Made by a program: the position numbers and the translations under genes. This document shows positions 38,151 through 48,618 of a stretch of 64,000 bases of DNA, in pieces. This DNA is from Aestuariicoccus sp032586235 (lineage in GTDB: Bacteria > Pseudomonadota > Alphaproteobacteria > Rhodobacterales > Rhodobacteraceae): positions 1 to 64,000 of the forward strand of contig NZ_JAWHTD010000008.1 in the NCBI RefSeq assembly GCF_032586235.1, written 5' to 3'. Below the pieces are notes generated by a model. The model saw only the letters and a program-made list of their open reading frames with translations. It was not told where the DNA came from and did no database searches. Numbering within the stretch: position 1 is the first letter of the stretch; the number at the start of each line of letters is the position of its first letter.

Positions 38151-38705
38151 TCACCCGGCCTCCCCCCGCGCGGCGACCTGCGCCATGGCGGTCGTCAGAT
38201 CGTGGACCAGTGTGCGCGCCATCGACCGGAAGGCCATGATCTGGAACGCCTCCGCCCCCACGCGGGTGATCGACACGTTCATATGCCCCAGCATCGTGCG
38301 CGCCGTGTGCCCGCGCCTGAAGACCCCGCCGCGCAGATCGACGGGCACCAGCCGCGCCAGCACCGCCTCGACGCCTGCGCCCTCGATCCGCACCACCGCC
38401 CAGCCGTCCGACTGATCCGTCAGCGCGGCATGTTCCGCCAAGGCCGCCTCCGGCGCGGGCCCCAGCAGCATCGCCTGCCCCGCCCCGAACCAGACCGCCC
38501 TTGCGCCCGCGCGCCCCGTCGCGCGGTTGGGCGCCGGAAAGGCCATGCCATGCGCCGCCTCCAGCGCCGCAGACAGCGCCGCCTCCCGCCCCCGGAACGG
38601 CGCGACCGAGGTGATCGCGCCCACATCGACCTCGCTCAGCGACACCGCCCCCCGGGTCACCGGAAGCAGCCCGGCGCAAGGGGTCAAAGCCTGCAATTCA
38701 GCCAC
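38151..38705 (-). CDS. soxG: sarcosine oxidase gamma subunit
   Basis: 184 residues from GTG 38705, which overlaps the end of the alpha-subunit gene by 8 bp; ATG 38726 is also in frame but lies deeper in that gene. Gamma is a small GcvT-like subunit of the tetrameric enzyme. Visible features are a C-terminal half with DQSDGWAVVRIEGAGVEAVL, VDLRGGVFRRGHTARTML and MNVSITRVG, fitting the family. It is the last gene of the B-D-A-G operon. The 199-bp gap after it holds no gene I can support. Confidence 0.85.
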   Translation of the reverse strand: MAELQALTPCAGLLPVTRGAVSLSEVDVGAITSVAPFRGREAALSAALEAAHGMAFPAPNRATGRAGARAVWFGAGQAMLLGPAPEAALAEHAALTDQSDGWAVVRIEGAGVEAVLARLVPVDLRGGVFRRGHTARTMLGHMNVSITRVGAEAFQIMAFRSMARTLVHDLTTAMAQVAARGEAG

Positions 38706-41631
38706 GCACGCGCCCTCCCTCAGCATCGAAGGCCACCGGGTCGGTCACCTCGCAAAGCGTCTCGACACCCCGCAGGTGATCCACCAGCCTGATCTTCTGC
38801 CCATGCCGGATCCGTCCGCCGCTGAGGAACGCCAGCCCCCGCATCTCGCCCAGCGTCGGCGAATGGCCGACGCTGGTGACATAGCCCTCGTCATTCTCGC
38901 GCACCGCATCCATCCCCGGCGCAAAGAGATGCGCGCCCGCCGTCAGTCGCCCTGCGGCCTCAACGGGCCGCAGCCCCACCAGCTCTTCGCGGTCCTCGAC
39001 CAGACCGGGCCGCGCCGCCATGACCTTGCCGATGCAGTCCTTTTTGGCCGAGATCATCCGCCCCATGCCGATGTCATGCGCCGTGGTGCGCCCGTGGATT
39101 TCCGAATGCGTGATATGCCCCTTCTCGATGCGCAGCACGTTCAGCGCCTCCATCCCGTAAGCCCCGCCCCCCATCGCCTCGGCCCGCGCCACCAGCGCGC
39201 GAAAGAGCGCCGCGCCATAGCGGCTGGGCACCGCGATCTCGTAGGCATGTTCGCCCGAGAACGATATCCGGAAGAGCCGCCCCGCGACCCCCAGCACCGA
39301 CACCGCCCCGCAGGCCATGAACGACCAGCCATCGTTGTCGATCGGTGCATCCAACAGCCCGTTCAGCAGCTCGCGCGACTTTGGCCCGGCGACGGCGAAT
39401 TGCGCCCATTGCTCGGTCACCGAGATGAACCGCAGGTCCATGTCGCGGCAATATGCCTGATGCACCCAGTCCAGATGCCGCATCACCGGCCCCGCTGCGG
39501 CGGTGGTCGTGGTCATCACCCACTGGCTCTCTGACAACCGCGCGGTGGTGCCGTCGTCCATGACGTGCCCGTCCTCGCGCAGCATCAGCCCGTACCGCAC
39601 GCGCCCCGGCTTCAGCGTACTGAAAGTGTTGGTGTAGACGAAATCGAGAAACCGCCCGACATCAGGGCCTTGCAGGTCGATCTTGCCAAGGGTCGAGACA
39701 TCGCAGACCCCCACCGCCTGCCGCACCATCCCGACCTCGCGGTCGCAGGCTTGCCGCCAGTCATGCTCGCCCTCGCGCGGGAAATAGCTGGGCCGGTACC
39801 ACAGCCCCGCCTCGATCATCGGCGCGCCCATCTCGACGCTGGCCTCATGGCTGGTGGTAAAGCGCTGCGGCGCAAAGCCCGCGCCCTGGCTGCCCGCGCC
39901 CATCGCCGCGATGCTGACGGGGGTATAGGGCGGGCGGAAGGTCGTTGTTCCGGTCTCGGGGATCGTCCGCCCGGTGACATCCGCCAGCACCGCCAGCGCC
40001 GCGACGTTGGAATTCTTGCCCTGATCGGTCGCCATTCCCTGGGTGGTATAGCGCTTCATATGCTCGACCGAGCGAAAGTTCTCGACCGCCGCCTGTGCCA
40101 CGTCCTTGACCGTCACGTCGTTCTGGAAATCGAGCCAGGCGCGCCCCTTGCCCGGCACCGCCCAAAGCTGCTGCATCCGGTAGGGGGTATCCTCGGCCTC
40201 GGGCAGTTTCGGCAGATCGCCCCGGAAACCAAGGTCCGTCGCCGCCTGCAACCCGGCCTCGGCGCCGCTGCGCAGACAGCCGCCCGTGTCAAAGACACCC
40301 GCCGCCGCCCCGGCCGCAGCCATGCCGGGCACCATACCGGGCGTAGACACGAAAGCAGCAATATCCTCAGACCATTGCGGGCGTCCGTTCATGTGACACA
40401 TCAAGTGCACAGACGGGTTCCACCCCCCCGACATCGCCAGGCACGACACCGCGATCCGCTCTTCCCGGCCATCGCCGTGACGGAGGGTGATCGCATCCAC
40501 CCCGTGCCGCCCGCCATGGGCACGCGACACCACTGCGCCGGTATAGACCGGCGCGTCCACCTGCGGCGCGGCGTCGTGACGGCTGTCGATAACCGCCGCC
40601 ACATGCACCCCCGCCGCAATGAGATCGCGCGCGGTGCGATGCGCATCGTCGTTGTTGCCGAAAACCGCCACCGACCGCCCCGGCACCGTGCCCCAGCGGT
40701 TGAGATAGGCGCGCAGCGCCCCCGCCGTCAGGATCCCCGGCCGATCGTTGTCGCGAAACGCCACCGGACGCTCCAGCGCCCCGGCGCAAAGCACCGCACG
40801 CCGCGCCACGATCCGCCAGAAACACTCGCGCGGCAGCCCGTCGCGGCGCGGCAGATGGTGGCCCACCCGCTCGAGCGCGCCATAGGTGCCCTGATCGTAG
40901 GCCCCCGTGACCGTGGTGCGCGGCATCAGCCGGACGTTGTCCATCTGCGCCAAATCCGCAGCCATCTCCGCCGCCCAGTCGCGCCCGGGCCGGTCCTCCA
41001 CGACTTCATCCTCTGCCAGAAGACGCCCGCCGAACGCGTTGTCTTCGCAGCACAAAATCACATCCGCCCCGGCGCGCGCCGCCGTCTGCGCGGCCATCAG
41101 CCCCGCGGGTCCGCCGCCGATCACCAGCACGTCGCAAAAGGCAAAGGCCTTTTCGTAGGCATCCTCGTTATGACGCCCGCTGAGCGCCCCCAGCCCCGCG
41201 GCGCGGCGGATGAACGGCTCATAGACCCGCTCCCAAAAGGCGCGCGGCCACATGAAGGTCTTGTAATAGAACCCCGCCGACAGAAACGGCGCGGCCAGGT
41301 CATTGAGGCTCAGCAGATCCCACTCCAGCAACGGCCAGCGGTTCTGGCTCTGCGCCACCAGCCCGTCGAACAGCTCTTGCGTGGTGGCGCGCACATTCGG
41401 CTCCAACCCCGCGCCCTGCCCGACGGTCACCAGCGCGTTGGGCTCTTCCGACCCGGCGGTCAGCACGCCGCGCGGACGGTGGTACTTGAACGACCGCCCC
41501 ATCAGCCGCACGTCGGCGGCCATCAGCGCGCTGGCCAGCGTGTCGCCCTGCCGACCGCCCATCCAGCGCCCGTCCCACTGAAAGCGCAGCGGCTCGTCGC
41601 CCAGCGCCCAGCCTCTGCCCTCAACCCGCAT
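38698..41631 (-). CDS. soxA: sarcosine oxidase alpha subunit
   Basis: 977 residues from ATG 41631, which overlaps the delta-subunit gene by 11 bp. This subunit binds NAD and tetrahydrofolate and oxidatively demethylates sarcosine to glycine and 5,10-methylene-THF with H2O2. Order: an N-terminal 2Fe-2S-like (GDTLASALMAADVRLMGRSF) region, a NAD-binding fold (DVLVIGGGPAGLMAAQTAARAG, about 160-182), and a C-terminal GcvT-like THF domain (about 590-970) with GKIDLQGPDVGRFLDFVYTN. The symbol clashes with the thiosulfate gene soxA; they are unrelated. Confidence 0.94.
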   Translation of the reverse strand: MRVEGRGWALGDEPLRFQWDGRWMGGRQGDTLASALMAADVRLMGRSFKYHRPRGVLTAGSEEPNALVTVGQGAGLEPNVRATTQELFDGLVAQSQNRWPLLEWDLLSLNDLAAPFLSAGFYYKTFMWPRAFWERVYEPFIRRAAGLGALSGRHNEDAYEKAFAFCDVLVIGGGPAGLMAAQTAARAGADVILCCEDNAFGGRLLAEDEVVEDRPGRDWAAEMAADLAQMDNVRLMPRTTVTGAYDQGTYGALERVGHHLPRRDGLPRECFWRIVARRAVLCAGALERPVAFRDNDRPGILTAGALRAYLNRWGTVPGRSVAVFGNNDDAHRTARDLIAAGVHVAAVIDSRHDAAPQVDAPVYTGAVVSRAHGGRHGVDAITLRHGDGREERIAVSCLAMSGGWNPSVHLMCHMNGRPQWSEDIAAFVSTPGMVPGMAAAGAAAGVFDTGGCLRSGAEAGLQAATDLGFRGDLPKLPEAEDTPYRMQQLWAVPGKGRAWLDFQNDVTVKDVAQAAVENFRSVEHMKRYTTQGMATDQGKNSNVAALAVLADVTGRTIPETGTTTFRPPYTPVSIAAMGAGSQGAGFAPQRFTTSHEASVEMGAPMIEAGLWYRPSYFPREGEHDWRQACDREVGMVRQAVGVCDVSTLGKIDLQGPDVGRFLDFVYTNTFSTLKPGRVRYGLMLREDGHVMDDGTTARLSESQWVMTTTTAAAGPVMRHLDWVHQAYCRDMDLRFISVTEQWAQFAVAGPKSRELLNGLLDAPIDNDGWSFMACGAVSVLGVAGRLFRISFSGEHAYEIAVPSRYGAALFRALVARAEAMGGGAYGMEALNVLRIEKGHITHSEIHGRTTAHDIGMGRMISAKKDCIGKVMAARPGLVEDREELVGLRPVEAAGRLTAGAHLFAPGMDAVRENDEGYVTSVGHSPTLGEMRGLAFLSGGRIRHGQKIRLVDHLRGVETLCEVTDPVAFDAEGGRVRG

Positions 41632-41878
41632 CGACCAGCTCCGCCCCCTGGACCGCATGGGTCACCGTATCGCGCGTCACCACCAGCCAGGCCCCGCAGC
41701 CCGCCTCATGATACCAAAGGTCCCGCGTCTCGCCCGCCGGGTTGTCGCGCAGGTGCAAAAAACCATCCCACACCGCCGCCCCGGCCCCGGGCGCGGGGCG
41801 CTCCAGCATCGACGCGGCCCCCTGGTAATAAAACTCGCGCCGGTCGCGCTCGCCGCAAATGGGGCAAGGTATCCTCAT
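41621..41878 (-). CDS. soxD: sarcosine oxidase delta subunit
   Basis: 85 residues. The delta subunit binds zinc through cysteines near the N-terminus; here RIPCPICGERDRREFYY holds C5 and C8, and a later cysteine is in YHEAGCGAWLVV. The length is normal for the family. It lies 81 bp downstream of the beta subunit and overlaps the alpha subunit by 11 bp. Not related to the thiosulfate-oxidation SoxD. Confidence 0.92.
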   Translation of the reverse strand: MRIPCPICGERDRREFYYQGAASMLERPAPGAGAAVWDGFLHLRDNPAGETRDLWYHEAGCGAWLVVTRDTVTHAVQGAELVDAG

Positions 41879-41913
41879 CGCGTCCCCCTCTGAAACAAGG
41901 GCCCGTCCCCCTG

Positions 41914-41935
41914 CTTCTTCTTGGCAAAAATACTC
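41914..41935 (-). repeat. 22-bp dispersed repeat, copy 2
   Basis: Exact reverse-complement copy of 21680-21701. It lies in the 81-bp gap between the delta- and beta-subunit genes of sarcosine oxidase, inside the operon. On the mRNA sense strand it reads CTTCTTCTT in reverse, that is GAGTATTTTTGCC then AAGAAGAAG. Confidence 0.7.
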
Positions 41936-41959
41936 AAATCCACGGCCCGCCCGGGGCGC

Positions 41960-43213
41960 CTAGTGCAGGTTGTGCTGCGCACCGGTCCCCTCCTCGTCCA
42001 TCAGCCCGCGCCCCGTCGCGAAGCGGTCCAGCCGGAAGCGCGCGGCGGGGGCGTGATGCCGGTCTTGCGCGATCAGATGCGCGAAAGAGAACCCGCTGCC
42101 CGGCACCGCCTTGAACCCGCCGTAACACCAGCCGCAGTCGATATAGAGCCCCTCGACCGGCGTCTTGTCGATGATGGGCGAGCCGTCGGGCGTCATGTCC
42201 ATGATCCCGCCCCAGCTGCGCAGCACCCGCGCCTTGCCGATCATCGGCATCAGCGTCATCGCGGCGTCCATCACGTGCTCTTTCATCGGCAGATTGCCGC
42301 GCTGCGCATAGGACGCGTAGAAATCCAGATCGCCACCGAAGACCAGCCCGCCCTTGTCGGACTGGCTGATATAGAAATGGCCCATGCCAAAGCTGACCAC
42401 GTGGTCGATCACCGGCTTGAGCCCCTCGGTCACGAAGGCCTGCAGGATGTGGCTTTCGATCGGCAGCCGCATCCCCGCCATCGCCGCCACCTGACCCGAG
42501 CGTCCCGCCACCACGATGCCCACCTTCTTGGCGCGGATCGCGCCGCGCGTGGTCTGCACGCCGGTCACGCGGCCGCCCGAGATGTCGATGCCGGTGACCT
42601 CGCAATTCTGGATCAGATCGACGCCGCGCCGGTCGGCGCCGCGCGCGTATCCCCAGGCCACCGCGTCGTGCCGGGCGGTGCCGCCGCGCGGGTGCAGCAG
42701 CCCGCCGTAGATCGGAAACCGCACATTGTCGAAATCCAGATACGGCAGATGCCGGCGCACCCCTGCGCGGTCCAGCAGGATCGCGTCGTCGCCCTGATTG
42801 ATCATCGCATTGCCGCGCCGCGCGAAGGCGTCGCGCTGGCCGTCGGAGTGGAAGAGGTTGATCAGCCCGCGCTGCGAATGCATCACGTTGTAGTTCAGCT
42901 CGGCCTCCAGCCCCTCCCAGAGCCTGAGCGAGTGCGAATAGAATTCCGAATTGCCGGGCAGGAAGTAATTGGCGCGCACGATGGTGGTGTTGCGCCCCAC
43001 ATTGCCACCGCCGAGATAGCCTTTCTCCAGCACCGCGACATTGGTCAGCCCGTGTTCGCGCGCGAGGTAATAGGCGGTCGACAACCCATGCCCGCCGCCG
43101 CCGATGATGACGATGTCGTATTCGTCCTTCGGAGCGGGGTCGCGCCAATGCGGCGTCCATCCCTTGTTGCCGGTCAATCCCTCGCGCAGGACGCGCAGGC
43201 CTGAAAACCGCAT
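41960..43213 (-). CDS. soxB: sarcosine oxidase beta subunit
   Basis: 417 residues. It holds FAD and the covalent FMN and oxidises sarcosine. The FAD-binding motif is DIVIIGGGGHGLSTAYYLA at 34-52. Other family features are GNVGRNTTIVRANYF and GWCYGGFKAVPGSGFSFAH near the C-terminus. It is the first gene of the operon B-D-A-G. It is not the SoxB of thiosulfate oxidation. Confidence 0.94.
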   Translation of the reverse strand: MRFSGLRVLREGLTGNKGWTPHWRDPAPKDEYDIVIIGGGGHGLSTAYYLAREHGLTNVAVLEKGYLGGGNVGRNTTIVRANYFLPGNSEFYSHSLRLWEGLEAELNYNVMHSQRGLINLFHSDGQRDAFARRGNAMINQGDDAILLDRAGVRRHLPYLDFDNVRFPIYGGLLHPRGGTARHDAVAWGYARGADRRGVDLIQNCEVTGIDISGGRVTGVQTTRGAIRAKKVGIVVAGRSGQVAAMAGMRLPIESHILQAFVTEGLKPVIDHVVSFGMGHFYISQSDKGGLVFGGDLDFYASYAQRGNLPMKEHVMDAAMTLMPMIGKARVLRSWGGIMDMTPDGSPIIDKTPVEGLYIDCGWCYGGFKAVPGSGFSFAHLIAQDRHHAPAARFRLDRFATGRGLMDEEGTGAQHNLH

Positions 43214-43307
43214 ATGACCTCTCCACCGGTATGCGCGGCCATCAGAGACCGCCCCTTCGGTGGTAGCAAGCCCAAAGCCGCGAGGCTTGCGGTTTTCGAC
43301 ACCGGCA

Positions 43308-43342
43308 GGTCAGTCCGCGACAGAGCATGACGCGGACTGACC
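43308..43342 (-). terminator. long perfect stem-loop after the tadG gene
   Basis: GGTCAGTCCGCG and CGCGGACTGACC form a perfect 12-bp stem around an 11-base loop, 10 bases after the tadG stop on the minus strand. A short weaker repeat (GCAAGCC with GGCTTGC) lies near 43266-43290. No T-run follows. Confidence 0.6.
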
Positions 43343-43352
43343 TTGTGGGCGC

Positions 43353-44657
43353 TCAGCGCACCATCCGCACCACGCGTTCCAGCGTGACCGGGTCCATGCC
43401 TTCGGGCGGGCAGCCGTTCATGTCGATATTCGAGGTGCTGTCGATATTGCCACCGGCGATCATCGACACGCCCTGGATGCCCTGCGCCTGCGCGCTGAAG
43501 GTGATCGAGCCGCGCGCCACGACCTGACTGCCGTGGACCTTGAGATCCGAGGCCACTTCGAACCCGCCGTAGGTCAGCAGCGCGACCCCGCCGCCCGGCG
43601 CGCAATCGTCCGGGCGGCCCAGCGTCAGGCCGGAGGGCGAGTTGAACGACTTGGGATCGTCGTTGGTGGTGGCGATCACCACATCCTCGAGAGCGACGCC
43701 CTGATTGAACTTGACCTTGCAATTGGTCACGAAGACGAAACCGCTGAAAAGTCCCGGATCCAGGGTGACCTGCTGGTTTCCGCTGCAATTGAGCATCGTG
43801 TGAATGCGGCCGGTTTCGAAATCCTCCGGCGCCAGCTTGTTGCCCGAAAGCGCGATGGGGCCAAGGCCGACGATGTAGTCCGGCAGCGCCTCGCCACCGC
43901 TCAGAAGCTCGGCCACGATGTCATCCAGCCGGTTGAGGATGTTGAACGGGTAATAGGAATACCGCAGCGCCTCGGCCAGATCGGCGTTGCTGTCGAAACC
44001 AGAGCTGGGCAGTTGCAGATCCTCGGGGATCGGCATCGACACGATGGCGCCGGGGTCGAACCCGTTGTTCGAGCTCAGCTTGACGTGGGTGTTGCCGTGC
44101 AGGCAGAAATACGGGCCGAACTGGTTGTTGCCCTGAATGTCGACGCTTTGGTCGGCCATGAACCCATTGAGAAAGCAGGGCGGCTCCCACAGGTCGAAGA
44201 CGGTGTCGGTCTCGACCTCGAAGCCGTCATAGCCGATGGCCTGCAGCATGAGGTTGGTCACGATGTTGTCGCGCGCCACATTGCGGCGGGCGGTCACCTG
44301 GACCGCGTCGCGCGCGTGCGGGTCGGGCACGAATTCCGCGGCGTCGTCGTCCCAATAGCCAAAGACGATGTCTTCGGCCAGGATCGCGTCACCGTGCAGC
44401 CGGTCGGGCAGGTTGCTGGTGGCGATCTCGAGCGCCTTGGCCTGCGCGTCCCCGGTGCCGCGCAACTTGGTCAGCAAGGCGGCATGGCCCACCGCGTCGA
44501 CCGCCGTCTGCAGGCGGGTCTGCTTGGCCGTGCGGTTGGAATAGTCTATCGCCAGCCCACCGACGATCATGGCGATGGCGGTGAAATAGAGCGACAGGAC
44601 GGTGAAGGTGCCGGTCTCGTCCCGCAGGAACCGGCCGATGAGGGGTTTGGTCTGCAT
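43353..44657 (-). CDS. TadG-family pilus assembly protein
   Basis: 434 residues. The N-terminal segment DETGTFTVLSLYFTAIAMIV has the TadE/TadG-type prepilin-like hydrophobic start after a charged leader, followed by GGLAIDYSNRTAKQTRLQTA of the TadG N-domain. The long C-terminal region (about 150-434) has no recognised enzyme motif and several cysteine-containing segments. TadG proteins help assemble tight-adherence (Flp) pili. It begins 11 bp after the TadE-like gene. The tadABC motor genes are not in this window. Confidence 0.75.
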   Translation of the reverse strand: MQTKPLIGRFLRDETGTFTVLSLYFTAIAMIVGGLAIDYSNRTAKQTRLQTAVDAVGHAALLTKLRGTGDAQAKALEIATSNLPDRLHGDAILAEDIVFGYWDDDAAEFVPDPHARDAVQVTARRNVARDNIVTNLMLQAIGYDGFEVETDTVFDLWEPPCFLNGFMADQSVDIQGNNQFGPYFCLHGNTHVKLSSNNGFDPGAIVSMPIPEDLQLPSSGFDSNADLAEALRYSYYPFNILNRLDDIVAELLSGGEALPDYIVGLGPIALSGNKLAPEDFETGRIHTMLNCSGNQQVTLDPGLFSGFVFVTNCKVKFNQGVALEDVVIATTNDDPKSFNSPSGLTLGRPDDCAPGGGVALLTYGGFEVASDLKVHGSQVVARGSITFSAQAQGIQGVSMIAGGNIDSTSNIDMNGCPPEGMDPVTLERVVRMVR

Positions 44658-44668
44658 CGCGGGTCTCC

Positions 44669-45070
44669 TCAGAACTCTGCCAGATGCTGGGTGGCGATCA
44701 CGACGTCCTTGTCCTTGAACACCGGGAAGCTGTTGATCGGCATGAGGTCGGTCGCCGGAACCACCAGCCGGGTCGTGATCACCCCGTTCACCAGCGTCGT
44801 GGTAACCGACGGGTTGGACGTGTAATTCGCCACCGCCGCCTGGACAAAGCTCTCGGCCTCTGCCGCGGACGCGAGCCGCCCGGTCGAATAGGCGCGGTTG
44901 GCATCCTGCACGATGCGCAGCAATTCGGATTGTTTGTTGAACACCATGCTCACGTCGATGATCAGCACCAGAAACATGGAAAACACGGGCAACCAGATCA
45001 CGGATTCGATCGTTTGACTGCCGCTCTCGTCAGACCGGAACCGGGCCAGACGGCGTTCCAGAGCTTCCAT
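44669..45070 (-). CDS. TadE-family minor pilin-like protein
   Basis: 133 residues from ATG 45070 (GGGA 8 bases upstream; ATG 45088 also in frame). A charged leader (RRLARFRSDESGSQTIES) is followed by a hydrophobic helix VIWLPVFSMFLVLIIDVSM, the type III signal pattern of TadE-like minor pilins. The family-typical NKQSELLRIVQDANRAY follows. It pairs with the TadG-family gene. It is distinct from the degraded TadE-like gene near 47.1-47.6 kb. Confidence 0.78.
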   Translation of the reverse strand: MEALERRLARFRSDESGSQTIESVIWLPVFSMFLVLIIDVSMVFNKQSELLRIVQDANRAYSTGRLASAAEAESFVQAAVANYTSNPSVTTTLVNGVITTRLVVPATDLMPINSFPVFKDKDVVIATQHLAEF

Positions 45071-45300
45071 AATGCTTGTCCCTTTCATACGCCGGGCAAG
45101 ATGTCCGGGTGAAGTGATCATGATATGGGTCGGATTGTGGCAGGATGGCGGCAAGGCGTGGCGCGCTGGAGTCTAAAATCGGGCGAGCGCGCGGCATAAA
45201 ACTCGGCTTTTCAGAGATGTTTCCAAGAGTTGCGCGGATCACCGCGGCGCAGCGATCCCGCGCCCCGGCGTGCCCCGCCCGGTTCATAGTGAAACGTTGC

Positions 45301-45328
45301 AAAAAACCCGGCCGTGGGGCCGGGTTTT
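45301..45328 (-). terminator. intrinsic terminator of the glutamate dehydrogenase gene
   Basis: On the minus strand AAAACCCGGCC pairs with GGCCGGGTTTT (11 bp) around CCAC, and the right arm runs into six T residues. It lies 33 bases after the stop of the dehydrogenase gene. This is the clearest rho-independent terminator in the window. Confidence 0.85.
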
Positions 45329-45361
45329 CTGCAGCGTCGCCTTTGGCCGGGGTCGGGGCCG

Positions 45362-46795
<1,434 letters not shown>

Positions 46796-47132
46796 GGTCT
46801 TCCTCCCTTGGTTCCGGCGTGCTGCGTTGCCCGCAACTGTCTGTCCAAACCGGACCTTGGGGGAGAGTAACCATGTCGCCCACCCGGTCCAACCGTTTTT
46901 CCGGCAATTTCCCGGAAGCGGCGAAATCGTCTTTTCCACAAGGCGAACTATGTCGACGCGTGCGAAATTCAGCATTCGAAAAAGCCAGTAATAGCCTCAA
47001 TTGAAATGGAATTTTATCCTAATTTCTCTCGAAAGCACCCCGATTTGGACATTCCGGCCCGGCAATACCCGCCCCGCATTATTTGCATTTGTGGGGCGTT
47101 ACCCCGGCGAAATCCGGGTGGAAGGTAAAGGG
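46796..47132. other. 337-bp gap upstream of the glutamate dehydrogenase and the degraded tadE
   Basis: No supported gene. The middle part (about 46940-47030) is AT-richer than its surroundings and is the likely promoter region for the dehydrogenase, but I could not fix a -35/-10 pair. A plus-strand open frame from 47001 has no ribosome site and poor codon use before 47133, so I do not call it. Confidence 0.4.
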
Positions 47133-47540
47133 ATGAGTAAACTTGCGAATGGGTTTCGACGCCGCGCCGGCGCGGAAACCGCAATTCCGGCCCCGCAGTC
47201 ACGGCTGGGGACGGGAACGGTCTACGACCACGCGTCGCTCAAGCAGTCGATCCGCGAAAAGGCCATCGTACGACCGGATCGCCTGGACACGCTCCAGATT
47301 CGAGATGATCAAGCTCGACCTGCGCAACTGGACCATCCCCGACCCCACTCGACACATCGCCGACGGTGCACCCGCAACGCGAATTCACCCACGGCAAGGA
47401 CAACGAAATGATGATGCTGCGGGCGTGCCACAAATACACCGCGATCTCTCCGGCGGGAAACATAAGCTCGGCTCTGCAATCCGACGCCCAGGGGTTCACC
47501 GCAATCATCTCGACCGCTGCCTTCGTGCAGGAACCGAACG
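47133..47540 (+). pseudogene. degraded TadE-family minor pilin gene
   Basis: Three reading frames in succession carry pieces of one TadE-type protein. Frame one from ATG 47133 has MSKLANGFRRR and RLGTGTVYDHASLKQSIREK. Frame two from about 47299 has MIKLDLRNWTIPDP. Frame three from about 47366 has EFTHGKDNEMMMLRACHKY and IISTAAFVQEP. Intact TadE proteins have an N-terminal membrane pilin segment between the leader and RLGTG; here it is missing. Two family cysteines are replaced by arginine. At least two frameshifts plus an internal deletion make it non-functional. Confidence 0.75.
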
Positions 47541-47552
47541 GAGGAGGCCGCC

Positions 47553-47981
47553 ATGTTGAACAAATCCCAGGGCGACGAAACCGACCTGCGGATCACCGTG
47601 GTGCGCTACAACGAAAATAACGCAAAGTACCAGGTGGTCTGGTCAGAATCGCGCGGCGATTATCCGCCGCTGGCCGACAACATGATGAAGGACTACCAGG
47701 ACCGCCTGCCCATGATGGCGCATAACGACAGCGTCGTGGAAACCTGGGACGATTACGACCCGGTGTTCAAGGTGGCGCTCGATCCGTTCGAGATCGTGAC
47801 CTACAGCTTCACCCGGCCCCGCCATGCGCCGCAATTGCTTTACGCGGGCGAGAACAACGGCTGGATCAACGACGACCAGTCGGCACCAGACGGTTCGGAA
47901 TGCACCAACAATGCCGAAAACTGGGACGCCTGCACCAACAATGTCGAACCCGGCAAAGGCAAGGGCAAAAACGCCCCCTGA
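47553..47981 (+). CDS. N-terminally truncated TadE-like protein
   Basis: 142 residues with GGAGG ahead of ATG 47553. The segments TDLRITVVRYNENNAKYQVV, SRGDYPPL, ALDPFEIVTYSFTRPRHAP and QLLYAG match the C-terminal half of a second TadE-type pilin as I know the family. The usual N-terminal membrane segment and about 80-100 residues are absent. The C-terminus is low-complexity (GKGKGKNAP). It follows the degraded tadE, so it is likely a remnant of the same pilin pair. It could still be expressed as a soluble protein. Confidence 0.55.
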   Translation: MLNKSQGDETDLRITVVRYNENNAKYQVVWSESRGDYPPLADNMMKDYQDRLPMMAHNDSVVETWDDYDPVFKVALDPFEIVTYSFTRPRHAPQLLYAGENNGWINDDQSAPDGSECTNNAENWDACTNNVEPGKGKGKNAP

Positions 47982-48081
47982 CCGCCGCCCGCTCCTGCCG
48001 CAAAGGATAACCGGCCGGCGGCGAGGTCAAGGGTCAGGCCCGGGACGCCGCCCGCGCCTGCCGCCGCCCGGCGGTCAGATG

Positions 48082-48552
48082 TCAGACGTGGCCCGCCTTG
48101 ATCGCCATCATGATGTCGGCCATGGGTTTGGTCTGCGCCCCCGGCGTCACCCCGCCGATGGCCAGCCGCCGGCCCAGCCGCCACCACATGCCCAGCCGCC
48201 AGCCGCGCGGCGCGGGCTCCTTCAGGATCACCATGAACCCGTTGGACGGCTTGTTGGCGAACATGCTGCGGTCGACCCTGTCGATGTTCTCCATCGGCGC
48301 CAGCACCGTGCCCTCGCTGTCAAAGAGCCCCTCGCGCGTCAGCCGGATCGTCAGCCGCGTGGCCCGCAGCATCATCTGCCCGGCCCAGATCGACGCCAGC
48401 CCCAGCGCAATGAGGAACAGCTGCCAGACCAGCGCCGGCGGCGTGGACATGGCCACATAGATCAAAAGCCCGCCAAGCCCGAACAGCGTGCCCACGCCGA
48501 TCGCCCGCCGCGGGACCGAGGCCGAAACCTCGGCCAGGATGTCGTCGCTCAT
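48082..48552 (-). CDS. hypothetical membrane protein with a PH-like domain
   Basis: 156 residues. Two adjacent membrane helices (about 16-35 and 40-60) are followed by a strand-rich region with RLTIRLTREGLFDSEGTVL and ENIDRVDRSMFANKPSNGFM, which resembles bacterial PH-domain proteins. I recognise no catalytic motif. It stands alone, 66 bp from the next gene upstream on the same strand. Confidence 0.6.
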   Translation of the reverse strand: MSDDILAEVSASVPRRAIGVGTLFGLGGLLIYVAMSTPPALVWQLFLIALGLASIWAGQMMLRATRLTIRLTREGLFDSEGTVLAPMENIDRVDRSMFANKPSNGFMVILKEPAPRGWRLGMWWRLGRRLAIGGVTPGAQTKPMADIMMAIKAGHV

Positions 48553-48618
48553 GCCGCTTGCCCCTTCGCATTGCCTCGCCTCCGCCTCTTACGGCGGAAC
48601 GGCGGGCGGGGAAAGCAC

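Noticed and set aside
47001..47132. Open frame starting at ATG 47001 before the degraded tadE
   Set aside because: No ribosome-binding site and poor codon use; only the part from 47133 looks like former coding sequence.
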